The notes: generated from the letters alone by a model not told the origin. A stretch of 64,000 nt of DNA from Butyrivibrio sp. XPD2006 (GCF_000420865.1 NZ_ATVT01000009.1:104268-168267), one strand, 5' to 3'; positions 41,887 through 50,529 are shown, numbered from the stretch's first letter. Numbers and translations: made by a program.

Positions 41887-44493
41887 ATGGTAATTCAGCA
41901 CAACATGGCTTCTGCATTTACTCAGCTGCAGCTCAAGACGACTACAGGAGTAAAGAAGAAGTCAACTGAGAAGCTTTCATCGGGATATAGGATAAACCGT
42001 GCTGCGGATGATGCAGCAGGGCTTGCTATCAGTGAGAAAATGCGCAGGCAGATCCGCGGAATGAATCAGAACCTTGATAACATTCAGGACGGAATCAGTT
42101 TCTGCCAGGTTGCAGATGGATATCTGAATGAGATTCATGATATGGTTCAGAGAGTCAGTGAGCTTGCAATCAAAGGAGCTAATGAGACACTGACGGATGA
42201 GGATCGTGAGTATATTGACAGCGAAGTTCAGCAGATAAAGAAAGAGATTCAGAATGTATTTGATGGTGCAAGCTTTAACGAGGGTTACATTTTCAGGGTG
42301 CCTTACCACCCTTCGGTAATTCCTATAGTTGAACCTTATGAAACACAGCTCTTTTACGATAATACAGGCAAATTAGGCGGTCTGGAATTTAATAATGTCA
42401 GATACAACATTTCCGAACTCAATTCCAAGGGCATGAGTCTTAATAGTAATGGTATTGCTACCAAGAATCAGGATGTTGAATTTGACCTATGGGATGGTGA
42501 ACATGTAAGGCTGTCGCTTCAATCGGGACAGTCTCTTGCTGATGTGAAAAGACGTTATGACTGGACTGCAGATGATACAGGTATTTCAGTTAATAATGTT
42601 CCTGCAGTAACATGGGCTGAACTTGGAGTTAACGGTGACGGGACTGATGGAGGACTTTACACCTTTGAATATCATGGCTTGTCTATAGGATTCCTCATTG
42701 CAGATGGAGATTCTATGGAGAGGATCCAGGCCGGAATAAACGGTAACAGCATTACTGAGCCTGCATATTGGGAACTCTCGGTTTCATCTACCACAACACG
42801 CCCTATTGTTAAATATAACTCCGGATCCACAATGGTTGCATCCGAAGCAAACGAGTCGTATTTCGACCATGATTTTGTGATTTCTGCAAATACGAACGGA
42901 GTGCATATAACTGATAAGACCAATGGGACAGGATCATCGACTACTACAAACTGGGGAGAGTTCAGGCATATCGGAAGCCCCATAGGCATTGACGAAACAG
43001 GCAGCGGATTTCCTATTGTTGACTGGGGTATTGATAATGACGACAATGGCCAGAGTCAGATCACTTTTGATACGCTGGCTACGTATGAATATATAAGTAA
43101 AAATTCGGCGATGCCTATTGCATTTACCTATAACCTGGCAGATGTATCCAGCCAGAATCATGTTATTGATGCAATGGATGAGACTAAGTTTACAGGAACG
43201 TTATATTCTCCTGCTACACTGGTCGATAAGAAGACATCTTCTTCAATTGCTACCAGTGATGGTTCCTCGCTGGCTATATATAACAAAAGGATTGCTGACA
43301 GCGGAAAGGTAGGATTTGGTCTTCAGAGGGGCTACGGGCGTAATTTTGACACCAATGAAGCTCTTTCAGGTAAGATAACCTGGACTATAGAAAAAGTTTC
43401 CGGTGAGGAGACGGAACATGAGCATACGAACAGTAAAACCGCTTTTGTAGATTATGACACACCGCCGACAGTGACCAATCAGGGAACATTCTATTATTAT
43501 GATGCGGAAAGCGATGGCTACTACAAATTTGATATGACTGAGACCACATCTATAGGTAACATGAAGACAACCGATACCTATGAGTGGAAGCAGACATATA
43601 AAGTAAAATATGACGGAACCCTTGGTACAGCCAACATGAAAGATAAGACAGAGCAAGTTGTTGTCAGTCTTTCACAGGAAGGGGATACGACATTTAAGAG
43701 GACAAATGTCACTTATAGGTACGAAAATGAAACCCTGCTGTCGGATGAAGAAGTTGCAGAGCTTTTGGATGCCGGAACTACATTTGAGACGCAGTTTAAA
43801 ATGAATACTTCGGTGGAATCTGACTGGGATACAGTTGACGGCGATGTAACGGTTAAAGATGGATTACTGACTCACAGACAGAACTTTGTGGCTGAAAATG
43901 AAGGTAACGCCAATAATTATGCGTTCTCATTCTATCATGATATTTCCCATTATCAGATAGTGCATTCTTCAGGCGGCTCGGCGGATCTGGGCTTGTCTTT
44001 CGACGGAGACGCCACAAGGTCTTTTACCCCTGTTGCAAGTAAGAAGACCATCGATGAACATGACTTTATGAACATAGAGATTATAGCGCCTAAGAAGAGT
44101 ATGGTCATACAGGCATCACCCAATAGCCCGATAGATGAGCAGATAGAGCTCCTGTGGGATTGCCTGACGCTTAACTCATTGAGCATGGCAGGTACCAATA
44201 CGCTTTCGGCATCAATGTCCAGAGCAGCTATAGAACAGACCAAGAAAGGCCTCCAGGTCATTTCCGAGCAGCGCGGAATTTTCGGTGCCAGCCAGAATAA
44301 GCTGGAGCACGCCTATAACGATGTGGGCAACACACTTGAAAATACTCAGGCAGCAGAGTCTCTGATACGCGACACTGATATGGCTAAGGAGTATTCGAAA
44401 CTCTCAGCACATAATATCCTGGAGCAGGCCGGACAAGCTATGCTGGCTCAGGCGAATCAGTCAACAAATGGGGTGCTGAGTTTGTTGCAATAA
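41887..44493 (+). CDS. Giant flagellin with large central domain
   Basis: 868 residues against 272 for the other two flagellins. D0/D1 helices at the N-terminus (VIQHNMASAFTQLQLKTTTG, with EKLSSGYRINRAADDAAGLA) to about residue 140, and at the C-terminus from about 770 (LIRDTDMAKEYSKLSAHNIL, ending LAQANQSTNGVLSLLQ). Between them lie about 630 residues of beta-rich, Thr/Ser/Asp-rich sequence that would project from the filament surface. RBS GGAG before the ATG. It sits away from the main flagellin genes, between two direct repeats. Probably a minor or alternative filament subunit. Confidence 0.9.
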   Translation: MVIQHNMASAFTQLQLKTTTGVKKKSTEKLSSGYRINRAADDAAGLAISEKMRRQIRGMNQNLDNIQDGISFCQVADGYLNEIHDMVQRVSELAIKGANETLTDEDREYIDSEVQQIKKEIQNVFDGASFNEGYIFRVPYHPSVIPIVEPYETQLFYDNTGKLGGLEFNNVRYNISELNSKGMSLNSNGIATKNQDVEFDLWDGEHVRLSLQSGQSLADVKRRYDWTADDTGISVNNVPAVTWAELGVNGDGTDGGLYTFEYHGLSIGFLIADGDSMERIQAGINGNSITEPAYWELSVSSTTTRPIVKYNSGSTMVASEANESYFDHDFVISANTNGVHITDKTNGTGSSTTTNWGEFRHIGSPIGIDETGSGFPIVDWGIDNDDNGQSQITFDTLATYEYISKNSAMPIAFTYNLADVSSQNHVIDAMDETKFTGTLYSPATLVDKKTSSSIATSDGSSLAIYNKRIADSGKVGFGLQRGYGRNFDTNEALSGKITWTIEKVSGEETEHEHTNSKTAFVDYDTPPTVTNQGTFYYYDAESDGYYKFDMTETTSIGNMKTTDTYEWKQTYKVKYDGTLGTANMKDKTEQVVVSLSQEGDTTFKRTNVTYRYENETLLSDEEVAELLDAGTTFETQFKMNTSVESDWDTVDGDVTVKDGLLTHRQNFVAENEGNANNYAFSFYHDISHYQIVHSSGGSADLGLSFDGDATRSFTPVASKKTIDEHDFMNIEIIAPKKSMVIQASPNSPIDEQIELLWDCLTLNSLSMAGTNTLSASMSRAAIEQTKKGLQVISEQRGIFGASQNKLEHAYNDVGNTLENTQAAESLIRDTDMAKEYSKLSAHNILEQAGQAMLAQANQSTNGVLSLLQ

Positions 44494-44495
44494 TT

Positions 44496-44520
44496 ATCGA
44501 AAACAAACACTTGTTCGATT
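44496..44520 (+). terminator. Possible weak terminator after the giant flagellin
   Basis: ATCGAA (44496-44501) pairs with TTCGAT (44514-44519), with inner CAA/TTG pairs and a small bulge. AT-rich and only a short T-run, so it is weak. Confidence 0.35.
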
Positions 44521-44573
44521 AAACTTTTCGTGCTATTATTCTTCTACCAGACATAAGAACGGAGCGTATTTGA

Positions 44574-45506
44574 ATGGAGACGAATATAGCACAGGCAGTT
44601 GATATTACTTATGAAAGAGCAAGGTATGATGAGAGTGTCAAAGAGTTATTGGCGGATAAGCAGATTCTTGCAAGAATTCTCAAATACACTCTTGATGAGT
44701 TTAAAGATACAGATATTAAAATCATAATATCTAATATTGATGAACCAGAAGTATCAAAGGTGCGACTTGAACCAGGACATACTAACACTGATAAGATCAA
44801 GAAAAGCTCGGAAGAAGATAATGTCCTGGGTGAAGGGAAGATATTTTTTGATATTAGATTCTCTGTATATTGTGGTGATGATCTTATAAAAGTGCTTATC
44901 AATATTGAGGCTCAGAAGAGCTCTGATGTATCGAAGCTGGGTTATCATCTGGACAATAGGATAATTTATTATCTTGGGCGTATGATTTCGTCTCAGAAGG
45001 AAGTTGAGTTTTCTAAGTCTGACTATGACAATCTGAAGGCAGTCCGAAGTATATGGATCTGTATGGATGCGGGAGATAACGAAGATTCGATAATTAGGAT
45101 GAACTTGACCCAAGAGAGTATATTTGGGAGCTGTATGAATCTTCCCAACATAGATAAAGTGCAAGGTGTTATAATTAGGCTGAGAAGTAATGAAAATTCC
45201 AGAGAGTCCAAGAATGCTTTGATAGCTATGCTGGAAGAACTTCTCAGGAAAGAAGAAGCGAGTATTAAGAAAAAACATCTCTCCGAAAGGTATGGTTTGG
45301 AGATGGCCACAGATACAGCAGAGAAGGTGAATGTTATGTGTAATTTGAGTGAAGTTGTTTTAGAAAAGGGTATAGAGAAAGGCATAGACTCTACTATAGA
45401 GAACATGCTGACTTCGGGGAGTTTTACTGACGAACAGATCTGTGTTGCAACAGGTAAGACGATGGATTACATCATTGAGTTCAAAAAAGGAATCAAAAAT
45501 AAGTAA
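44574..45506 (+). CDS. Rpn-like PD-(D/E)XK nuclease family protein
   Basis: 310 residues. PDDEXK_2 / Rpn (recombination-promoting nuclease) pattern: KIFFDIRFSVYCGDDLIKVL then INIEAQKSSDVSKLGYHLDN supplies the D...ExQ core; the adjacent RIIYYLGRMISSQ and RSIWICMDAGDN are also family-typical. The C-terminal third is charged and helical, with KGIEKGID repeats that vary between the two copies. These proteins are common as multicopy genes in Lachnospiraceae and are linked to DNA rearrangement. Its 3' end is duplicated at 40214-40557. Confidence 0.85.
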   Translation: METNIAQAVDITYERARYDESVKELLADKQILARILKYTLDEFKDTDIKIIISNIDEPEVSKVRLEPGHTNTDKIKKSSEEDNVLGEGKIFFDIRFSVYCGDDLIKVLINIEAQKSSDVSKLGYHLDNRIIYYLGRMISSQKEVEFSKSDYDNLKAVRSIWICMDAGDNEDSIIRMNLTQESIFGSCMNLPNIDKVQGVIIRLRSNENSRESKNALIAMLEELLRKEEASIKKKHLSERYGLEMATDTAEKVNVMCNLSEVVLEKGIEKGIDSTIENMLTSGSFTDEQICVATGKTMDYIIEFKKGIKNK

Positions 45507-45538
45507 ACAATGAAGTGGTTTTCTTGTACGGGAAATGG
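45207..45538 (+). repeat. Direct repeat copy B (3' end of Rpn-like gene)
   Basis: 332 bp nearly identical to 40214-40557, same orientation, about 5 kb apart. The length difference is exactly the 12-bp KGVE insertion in copy A. The repeat pair encloses an AAA ATPase gene and the giant flagellin gene. Confidence 0.85.
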
Positions 45539-45576
45539 GAAATGTTGATATTTCCCCATTTCCCGTTTTGCATTGC

Positions 45577-45650
45577 AAAAGTGGCAAAAATCTCCAGTAT
45601 TTTTTTGAAAAAGTGGCAAAAATTAAAGATATTTCTTTGCAAAAGTGGCA
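45577..45650 (+). repeat. Phased AAAAGTGGCA repeats, period 32 bp
   Basis: AAAAGTGGCAAAAAT at 45577-45591 and 45609-45623, and AAAAGTGGCA at 45641-45650: three copies at exactly 32-bp steps (three helical turns). Like the GTTGTGGAA array, it follows the Rpn repeat and ends in a TTAAAAT element just before an ATPase-type start codon. Confidence 0.75.
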
Positions 45651-45683
45651 GACTGGTTAAAATCGATTTAGGAGGACAACAGA

Positions 45684-45752
45684 ATGATTGCTAGAAAAGC
45701 AGAGAAATACATTAAGAGATGGATTCGTGAATCCAACAAAGCGCTTTTGTGA
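45684..45752 (+). pseudogene. N-terminal remnant of a DUF4143-type AAA ATPase
   Basis: 22 codons, perfect RBS AGGAGG (45670-45675). The peptide MIARKAEKYIKRWIRESNKA then LL looks like the first helix of the AAA/DUF4143 ATPases that usually continue into a G-x-x-x-x-GKT Walker A. Here a TGA follows and no Walker A is found, so the gene is truncated at its 5' end piece. Confidence 0.6.
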
Positions 45753-45849
45753 GCGATGAAGTTTAATTGCCTGTACTGGAGCCTGTTACTTTGACATGAG
45801 AATGAAATCTTCGTTTTTAGGTTTACATGAGAGTTGGAGGTGATTTTTT

Positions 45850-46077
45850 ATGACTAGGAGAGAAGTGGCTTGCGAACACAAGAACTTCAGCATAATACAA
45901 AAAGAAGAAACATATCCTGTTTTAGGTGAGGACACAACAATAGTTGCAAATGTTAAGGTTTGTGATGATTGCGGCGAGGAAATATTTGATTTTCGCTTGG
46001 ATTAAGATAATCTTCAAAGAGCCTTTTCCAAGTATAAGCGCAAGCATGCACTTATAACAGCTATGGACATGGAATAA
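45850..46077 (+). pseudogene. YgiT/MqsA-type zinc-finger antitoxin, broken by an in-frame stop
   Basis: 51 codons to a TAA at 46003-46005: CEHKNFSIIQKEETYPV, then VKVCDDCGEEIFDFRLD. The two CxxC/CxxH-like pairs and the spacing fit the YgiT zinc-finger domain of MqsA-like antitoxins. After the stop the same frame continues DNLQRAFSKYKRKHALI, the segment expected next in intact relatives (ENLKRAFNKYR-like, from memory), and stops again at 46075-46077. The DNA-binding HTH domain is absent. RBS GGAGGTGA is intact. A decayed antitoxin is the best reading; a short functional zinc finger cannot be excluded. Confidence 0.65.
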
Positions 46078-46200
46078 TGTGGCCTGAAAGCCTTAAAGTG
46101 GAAACATTACCTTTGAAAAATGACAAAACACACCCTGCAATATTCGTAGAGGAGGCTTGAATGATGCTGAAACTAAATATTGGGGACAGGTTGGTGGAAT
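46077..46200 (+). other. Short coding debris after the antitoxin remnant
   Basis: ATG 46077 overlaps the last stop and opens 27 codons (WPESLKVETLPLKNDKTHPA then IFVEEA). ATG 46161 follows its stop and opens another frame (MLKLNIGDRLVEWKEKLHH) that runs into the terminator. Neither is recognised; composition looks coding-like, so they may be scraps of lost mobile genes. Confidence 0.3.
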
Positions 46201-46222
46201 GGAAAGAAAAACTTCACCATCG

Positions 46223-46262
46223 TGCGGCTCAACGTGTTAACGTTTTGAGCCGCATATTTTTT
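46223..46262. terminator. Strong, probably bidirectional terminator
   Basis: TGCGGCTCAA (46223-46232) pairs with TTGAGCCGCA (46245-46254), with a further AACGT/ACGTT pairing inside. A T-run follows on the plus strand; the minus strand has GTTTTTC. The stop codon of the minus-strand regulator lies in the loop region. Confidence 0.8.
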
Positions 46263-46584
46263 GGGCATATTTGTACATTCTGTCTTTGTCTTCGTTTGAA
46301 AACTTTGAATAGGATTCAATTATAAACGTAAGGCGGTAATCTTTAGTGTTGACGATAAGCTCTTTGGGAGCTGGATCATCTGTTTTATCTGTTAGATACT
46401 CTATTGATGTACCTAAAGTGACAGCCATTATTTTCAAAACAGACTGGGAAGGTATTGTGTGACCGCTTTCATATCGTGAATAGGCACTTTGAAGTAAACC
46501 CATTTCTTGTGATGCCTGATTTCTGCTCCAGCCTTTTTCTTCTCTTTTTTCTTTAAGTCGTTTCGTATTTAGAATTGGTTTCAC
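46237..46584 (-). CDS. XRE-family HTH transcriptional regulator
   Basis: 115 residues. HTH_3 domain at about residues 8-66: LKEKREEKGWSRNQASQEMG then LLQSAYSRYESGHTIPSQSV and LGTSIEYLTDKTDD. The C-terminal 50 residues are helical. GTG start with AAGGAG at a 10-nt spacing. It is divergent from the P-loop NTPase at 46731, 146 bp away, and probably controls it. Confidence 0.88.
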   Translation of the reverse strand: MKPILNTKRLKEKREEKGWSRNQASQEMGLLQSAYSRYESGHTIPSQSVLKIMAVTLGTSIEYLTDKTDDPAPKELIVNTKDYRLTFIIESYSKFSNEDKDRMYKYAQKICGSKR

Positions 46585-46634
46585 TTCAACTTGTCTCCTT
46601 TCGGATTGAATTTACTCATCTCAATTATAAACCA

Positions 46635-46679
46635 TTGACAGATAAAAAGAAATACCATACCATATGTAATAAGCATATG
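46635..46679 (+). promoter_or_regulatory. Promoter/operator between the XRE regulator and NTPase
   Basis: TTGACA (46635-46640), 17-nt spacer, TACCAT (46658-46663) is a sigma-A candidate facing the NTPase. Two CATATG hexamers (46661-46666, 46674-46679), 13 bp apart, overlap or follow the -10 and are the obvious operator candidates. Confidence 0.45.
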
Positions 46680-46730
46680 CGATAAACACAACACTGGTAA
46701 TAAATGTCTGATATTAGGAAGGGGAGCGCG

Positions 46731-48602
46731 ATGAGTAAAGTAGATTTTACTAAGTTCATAGATAGGGTAAAATTTCGTAATCTAAATATCTGCGGACCAT
46801 TTGGCGTAGGAAAAACTTCATATCTTAAAGCTATACAGCAGTACAATGAAGAATATGATCCGAAATCTACAGCGAGTAATTGTTGTGACAGGCATTTTGT
46901 GATATCACTGGATTTTTCTGATTATTCTGGTAAAACATATGAGGAAGCTATTTGCTATTTTAGAAAGAAAATGTCTGAACTGTATGTTTTTCTTTATGAA
47001 AATGTTAAAGGTGAGTTGGAGCATTACAAAGCTTTGGAATGGTTTTTGGATGTTGAAGAAGGTATATGTGATGTGGAAAAGCTAAGGAATAGTCTGGTCG
47101 ACATAGTCAGGCTGTTGAGATATGGGAAGCATTATCAGCAAAACTACTATCGCCCGTTGATTATTATAGATGAGATTTCAAGGCCGATACTTTATGCTTC
47201 AAAATATGGTTATTACAGAGAACTATCTGGTTTCTATGATGATTTTTTGAATATAGACCATTATGAAATGACGGCAGGGATCATCACTACATCTTTTGCT
47301 CCTGTAAACACTGATGTGCACTATGGCATGAAATATATTAGTGATATTCCGGTGAATTTAGTTGAACCCTTCAATGAGATATGTGACATGCAAGGTATTG
47401 AATTAAGTGAGTGTAGGCGACCTATGCATTTTGGAAATGTAAATTATTTCGATACGGCAATCTGTCTTGAGAAGTGTTTTGAAGAAATGATGATCAATAG
47501 TGAATTTGCTGAGATTACAGATTATAACTATGATATTGAACTGTCTGATAACGTAGAAAATGAAATAGAAAGTAAAAGAATCTGGATTGATGTTCAAAAG
47601 TATAATGAAGAAGAGGCGAATGAGAGGAAAAGAGAGCGAGAGAGGAGAGAGTATGCTGAACCACTTATGTGGGGAACATATCTGCCTTCTAAATATGCGG
47701 GAATTAGGAATTGGTATGGCCCTGCTAATTGTTCTCAGCAGAGGATAATGCTAAATGAAAGATTAAAAGAGCTATATGAAAAATATGGTAAGTCAGCTGA
47801 TACAGAAATGATTTATAACGATATACAGCATGTTGGAAAGCTTTATGATGAGGTTTGTGAAATCAAAAAGATGGTCGTTGGGCTGAAGAAATATGCGGAT
47901 GATAGTGATAATGTTAAGAACTGTCAAGTCGATATTTATGATGAGTATTGGGCAAAAGTAGACGTTGAAAAAGAAGCCTCTAATAGCGGTGGAGACATGT
48001 CATTGCTCAAAGCCTATATCTCTGTTAAAGAAACTAAAAATATTCTGAAGGTGTTTGACAGGGCCATAAGATTTCTGGTCGATGAAGGTAAGGATCTTTT
48101 TCATGCAAAAGTTTCAATAAGGGAACGCAATGATCATATATGCTTATGGATATCAAATGCAGACTTTTATAAACTTGAAAAATATATGTCTGGTTTTGAT
48201 GAATTGCTACACACTCCTTTAGAATTTGTGCCATACAGAAGAAAAATCGGAATTACAAGAGAATTCTTCTCTTGGTCTAGCTATAACGAATTGATTTCAG
48301 AACTCATAGCCCTTTATTTTCAAAGCATTAATTCGGGAAATGACATCGATGTAATAGATATGTACTCAAAATATGTTAAGGCCTGGAATGGTGACTGCGA
48401 GGAGAGCGATTCTTTTTCGGAGCGATTTAAGGCAAGCAATGCACAGGAGTTTATTATTCTTCTTGAATCATTGAATATCATTATTGATAACGAAGTTATA
48501 CATGATGATAACATTCTCTTTAATAACAATGGCAAAATGTGGTGTGCACTTGGAGAATCGAAAAATTGGCATGAAGTAGGAGTGAGGATGAAAAAGATTT
48601 GA
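46731..48602 (+). CDS. P-loop NTPase of unknown function
   Basis: About 623 residues. Walker A CGPFGVGKTSYLKA at about residues 21-33 and Walker B-like RPLIIIDEISRP at about 141-152. The middle (residues 290-400) is a charged helical region with EEEANERKRERERREYAEP; the C-terminal 200 residues contain no recognised motif. An ATG at 46704 lacks a ribosome site; AGGAAGGGGAG favours ATG 46731. With the divergent XRE gene it forms a small accessory module; KAP/STAND-like defence function is a possibility, not shown. Confidence 0.65.
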   Translation: MSKVDFTKFIDRVKFRNLNICGPFGVGKTSYLKAIQQYNEEYDPKSTASNCCDRHFVISLDFSDYSGKTYEEAICYFRKKMSELYVFLYENVKGELEHYKALEWFLDVEEGICDVEKLRNSLVDIVRLLRYGKHYQQNYYRPLIIIDEISRPILYASKYGYYRELSGFYDDFLNIDHYEMTAGIITTSFAPVNTDVHYGMKYISDIPVNLVEPFNEICDMQGIELSECRRPMHFGNVNYFDTAICLEKCFEEMMINSEFAEITDYNYDIELSDNVENEIESKRIWIDVQKYNEEEANERKRERERREYAEPLMWGTYLPSKYAGIRNWYGPANCSQQRIMLNERLKELYEKYGKSADTEMIYNDIQHVGKLYDEVCEIKKMVVGLKKYADDSDNVKNCQVDIYDEYWAKVDVEKEASNSGGDMSLLKAYISVKETKNILKVFDRAIRFLVDEGKDLFHAKVSIRERNDHICLWISNADFYKLEKYMSGFDELLHTPLEFVPYRRKIGITREFFSWSSYNELISELIALYFQSINSGNDIDVIDMYSKYVKAWNGDCEESDSFSERFKASNAQEFIILLESLNIIIDNEVIHDDNILFNNNGKMWCALGESKNWHEVGVRMKKI

Positions 48603-48891
48603 TAAATCTTTAAAAAGGCGAAAATACTCATATTCACAGTGGCTGTCATCAAAATGAAGTGGATTTGAAGTGAAGCTTGACTGCTGATCGGATATCAGAT
48701 ATATTATTCTCTGTGCCACGGCACAAAGATAGTTATATAGGTATCCGGGCGTTCGCCCAAAGGTTCCCAGGTTCTGATTGATGAGTTGATGTTAGTAGTT
48801 TATAATTGTCTTACGCTTCAGTTCTATGATTCTTGTGAGTGACTTTACCTTATATGATTATCGAAGAATATAAGGCAAAGGAGGTGAGAAA
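48603..48891. other. Intergenic region with small hairpins
   Basis: No gene seen. Two short GC stems occur: TGTGCC/GGCACA (48712-48725) and GGGC/GCCC (48747-48758). No T-runs follow. The end carries the strong AAGGAGGTGAG ribosome site of the next gene. Confidence 0.4.
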
Positions 48892-49269
48892 ATGGCATTA
48901 ACCACAGAGGATTTAAAGTCAATTAAGGACATATTCGATGCTAGATTTGATCAAGTAGATGCAAGGCTAGCCAAAATAGACGAGAAACTTTATGAAGTAG
49001 ATGAAAAATTTAATGCTGTCGATTCTACTATGACTTCGATGAAGACTGACATCCAGAAACTTCAGGATGATGTAACCTTTATCAGAATTACACAGCTTGA
49101 GAATGGCGCACTTAAGACTCTTGATGATATTCAGAAAAATTATTCTGACACTTATCAGCGTTACAGAAATGGATCTGACAAGTTCGAGGTTGCTTTCATT
49201 GATATTGATAATCTGAAGAAGACGGTCACCAAGCATTCCAAACAGATCAAGAAATTGCAGAAAGCATAA
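48892..49269 (+). CDS. Small coiled-coil protein
   Basis: 125 residues, highly charged, continuous heptads: FDQVDARLAKIDEKLYEVDE then KFNAVDSTMTSMKTDIQKLQ and LKKTVTKHSKQIKKLQ. No membrane segment or signal peptide. Such proteins resemble tail-fibre-like or DUF-type coiled-coil genes scattered in Firmicutes; no function is recognised. Near-perfect RBS. Followed by its own terminator. Confidence 0.75.
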   Translation: MALTTEDLKSIKDIFDARFDQVDARLAKIDEKLYEVDEKFNAVDSTMTSMKTDIQKLQDDVTFIRITQLENGALKTLDDIQKNYSDTYQRYRNGSDKFEVAFIDIDNLKKTVTKHSKQIKKLQKA

Positions 49270-49290
49270 TAAAGTAATAACCGTAGATCT

Positions 49291-49333
49291 AATGGCTGAT
49301 TCCGAACAGAAATCGGAATTAGCCATTTTTTTT
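49291..49333 (+). terminator. Terminator after the coiled-coil gene
   Basis: AATGGCTGATTCCGA (49291-49305) pairs with TCGGAATTAGCCATT (49313-49327), one G-T wobble, then eight T residues. Confidence 0.92.
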
Positions 49334-49363
49334 ATCTAAGTTTATAATTGAATAAGATGATAT

Positions 49364-49738
49364 ATGCCATACATTAAACATGCAGTTGACATGCGAGGAA
49401 CAACACCCATGCAAGATTTCTCAATTGACTGGACTAAAACCCCAAAGGAACCCCCAAAGGAACCACTAAAGGAAACGCCAACTACCCCCAAAAATGAAGA
49501 CGTTCTCAACATGCAGGTTTCCCTTGCATGCAAGAAGGACGGCCGGAAGGTCGTGTATGTGACTTTCGCAGACAAGACCCGGTTCGCGGAGGGCGAGATA
49601 CCGAGTTGCAAGATTACTGCGAACCGCGGATTTACTGAGGAAGAGGTTGCAAATCTTGAGACCTACCTGAGGGAGAACATGGATGAGCTGAACAGGACAG
49701 CTGCCGGGATTGATCCCATAAGGGCGCTGTTTAAGTGA
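49364..49738 (+). CDS. Conserved hypothetical protein
   Basis: 124 residues. A Pro/Lys/Glu linker (KTPKEPPKEPLKETPTTPK, residues 26-44) precedes a compact C-terminal domain with VYVTFADKTRFAEGEIPSCK and GFTEEEVANLETYLRENMDE. No signal peptide, no membrane segment. Not recognised as a named family. The ATG at 49364 lacks a clear ribosome site and a later ATG at 49391 is possible. Good coding composition; ends 27 bp before the glycerophosphodiesterase gene. Confidence 0.6.
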   Translation: MPYIKHAVDMRGTTPMQDFSIDWTKTPKEPPKEPLKETPTTPKNEDVLNMQVSLACKKDGRKVVYVTFADKTRFAEGEIPSCKITANRGFTEEEVANLETYLRENMDELNRTAAGIDPIRALFK

Positions 49739-49765
49739 TGATTAGATACAGAAGGAGATGATATT

Positions 49766-50518
49766 ATGAAGATCTGGGCACACAGAGGATGCTCGCAGAT
49801 GTATCCCGAGAACACGCTGACGGCCTTTGAGAAGGCTATGAACATACCGAATCTAGCGGGAATTGAGCTGGACATTCAGCTCACAAGCGATGGAGAACTG
49901 GTGGTGATCCACGATGAGCGCGTAGACCGCACCACTGATGGCTTTGGCTACGTACGTGATTATTCGTTAAAAGAGCTTAAGGCGCTCCACATCTACGCCG
50001 GCAGAATGAAATCTGAGACCATCCCTACCATGAAAGAGGTCTTGGAACTCCTTGCACCTGAATTAAAAAAAGATCTTCGCCTGAATATTGAGCTGAAGAC
50101 CAGTGTTTACAACTATCCGGGAATTGAGGAGAAGATTGTGAAGCTCGTGGGAGATATGGGCCTTGCGGATTCCATAGTATACTCAAGTTTCTATCCCGAA
50201 TCGCTGGTGAAGGTCCATGAATTAGAGCCTACAGCCAAACTGGGCGTTCTTGACGATCTTCTTTCCAACTGCCTTTACAAGGCAATTGGCCTTGAGTCAC
50301 TCTGGGACGATATCGAGAAAGGCAGCATCGCCCTTCATCCGGGTGGAATGCATCTGGATCTTCCGATTGAGAAGCTCCAGAACCGCACAGTACGTGCATG
50401 GTTTGGAGGCCATCTGTATCCGGAACAGCCTACCGGAAGGCTTATGTCTTTTGACAAATACGAAGCAGCCGGGGTTACGGATGTGTTCCTGAACGAACCG
50501 GAGAAGTATCTGAACTAA
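49766..50518 (+). CDS. Glycerophosphodiester phosphodiesterase (UgpQ type)
   Basis: 250 residues, cytosolic type. It hydrolyses glycerophosphodiesters to glycerol-3-phosphate and an alcohol. Landmarks: WAHRGCSQMYPENTLTAFEK, GIELDIQLTSDGELVVIHDE with metal ligands E/D/H, RTTDGFGYVRDYSLKELKAL, and LNIELKTS. The usual GDPD end FLNEPEKYL follows. RBS AAGGAG. A hydrolase for phospholipid head groups, so not obviously tied to the LicD pathway. Confidence 0.93.
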   Translation: MKIWAHRGCSQMYPENTLTAFEKAMNIPNLAGIELDIQLTSDGELVVIHDERVDRTTDGFGYVRDYSLKELKALHIYAGRMKSETIPTMKEVLELLAPELKKDLRLNIELKTSVYNYPGIEEKIVKLVGDMGLADSIVYSSFYPESLVKVHELEPTAKLGVLDDLLSNCLYKAIGLESLWDDIEKGSIALHPGGMHLDLPIEKLQNRTVRAWFGGHLYPEQPTGRLMSFDKYEAAGVTDVFLNEPEKYLN

Positions 50519-50529
50519 ACAAACCGACA

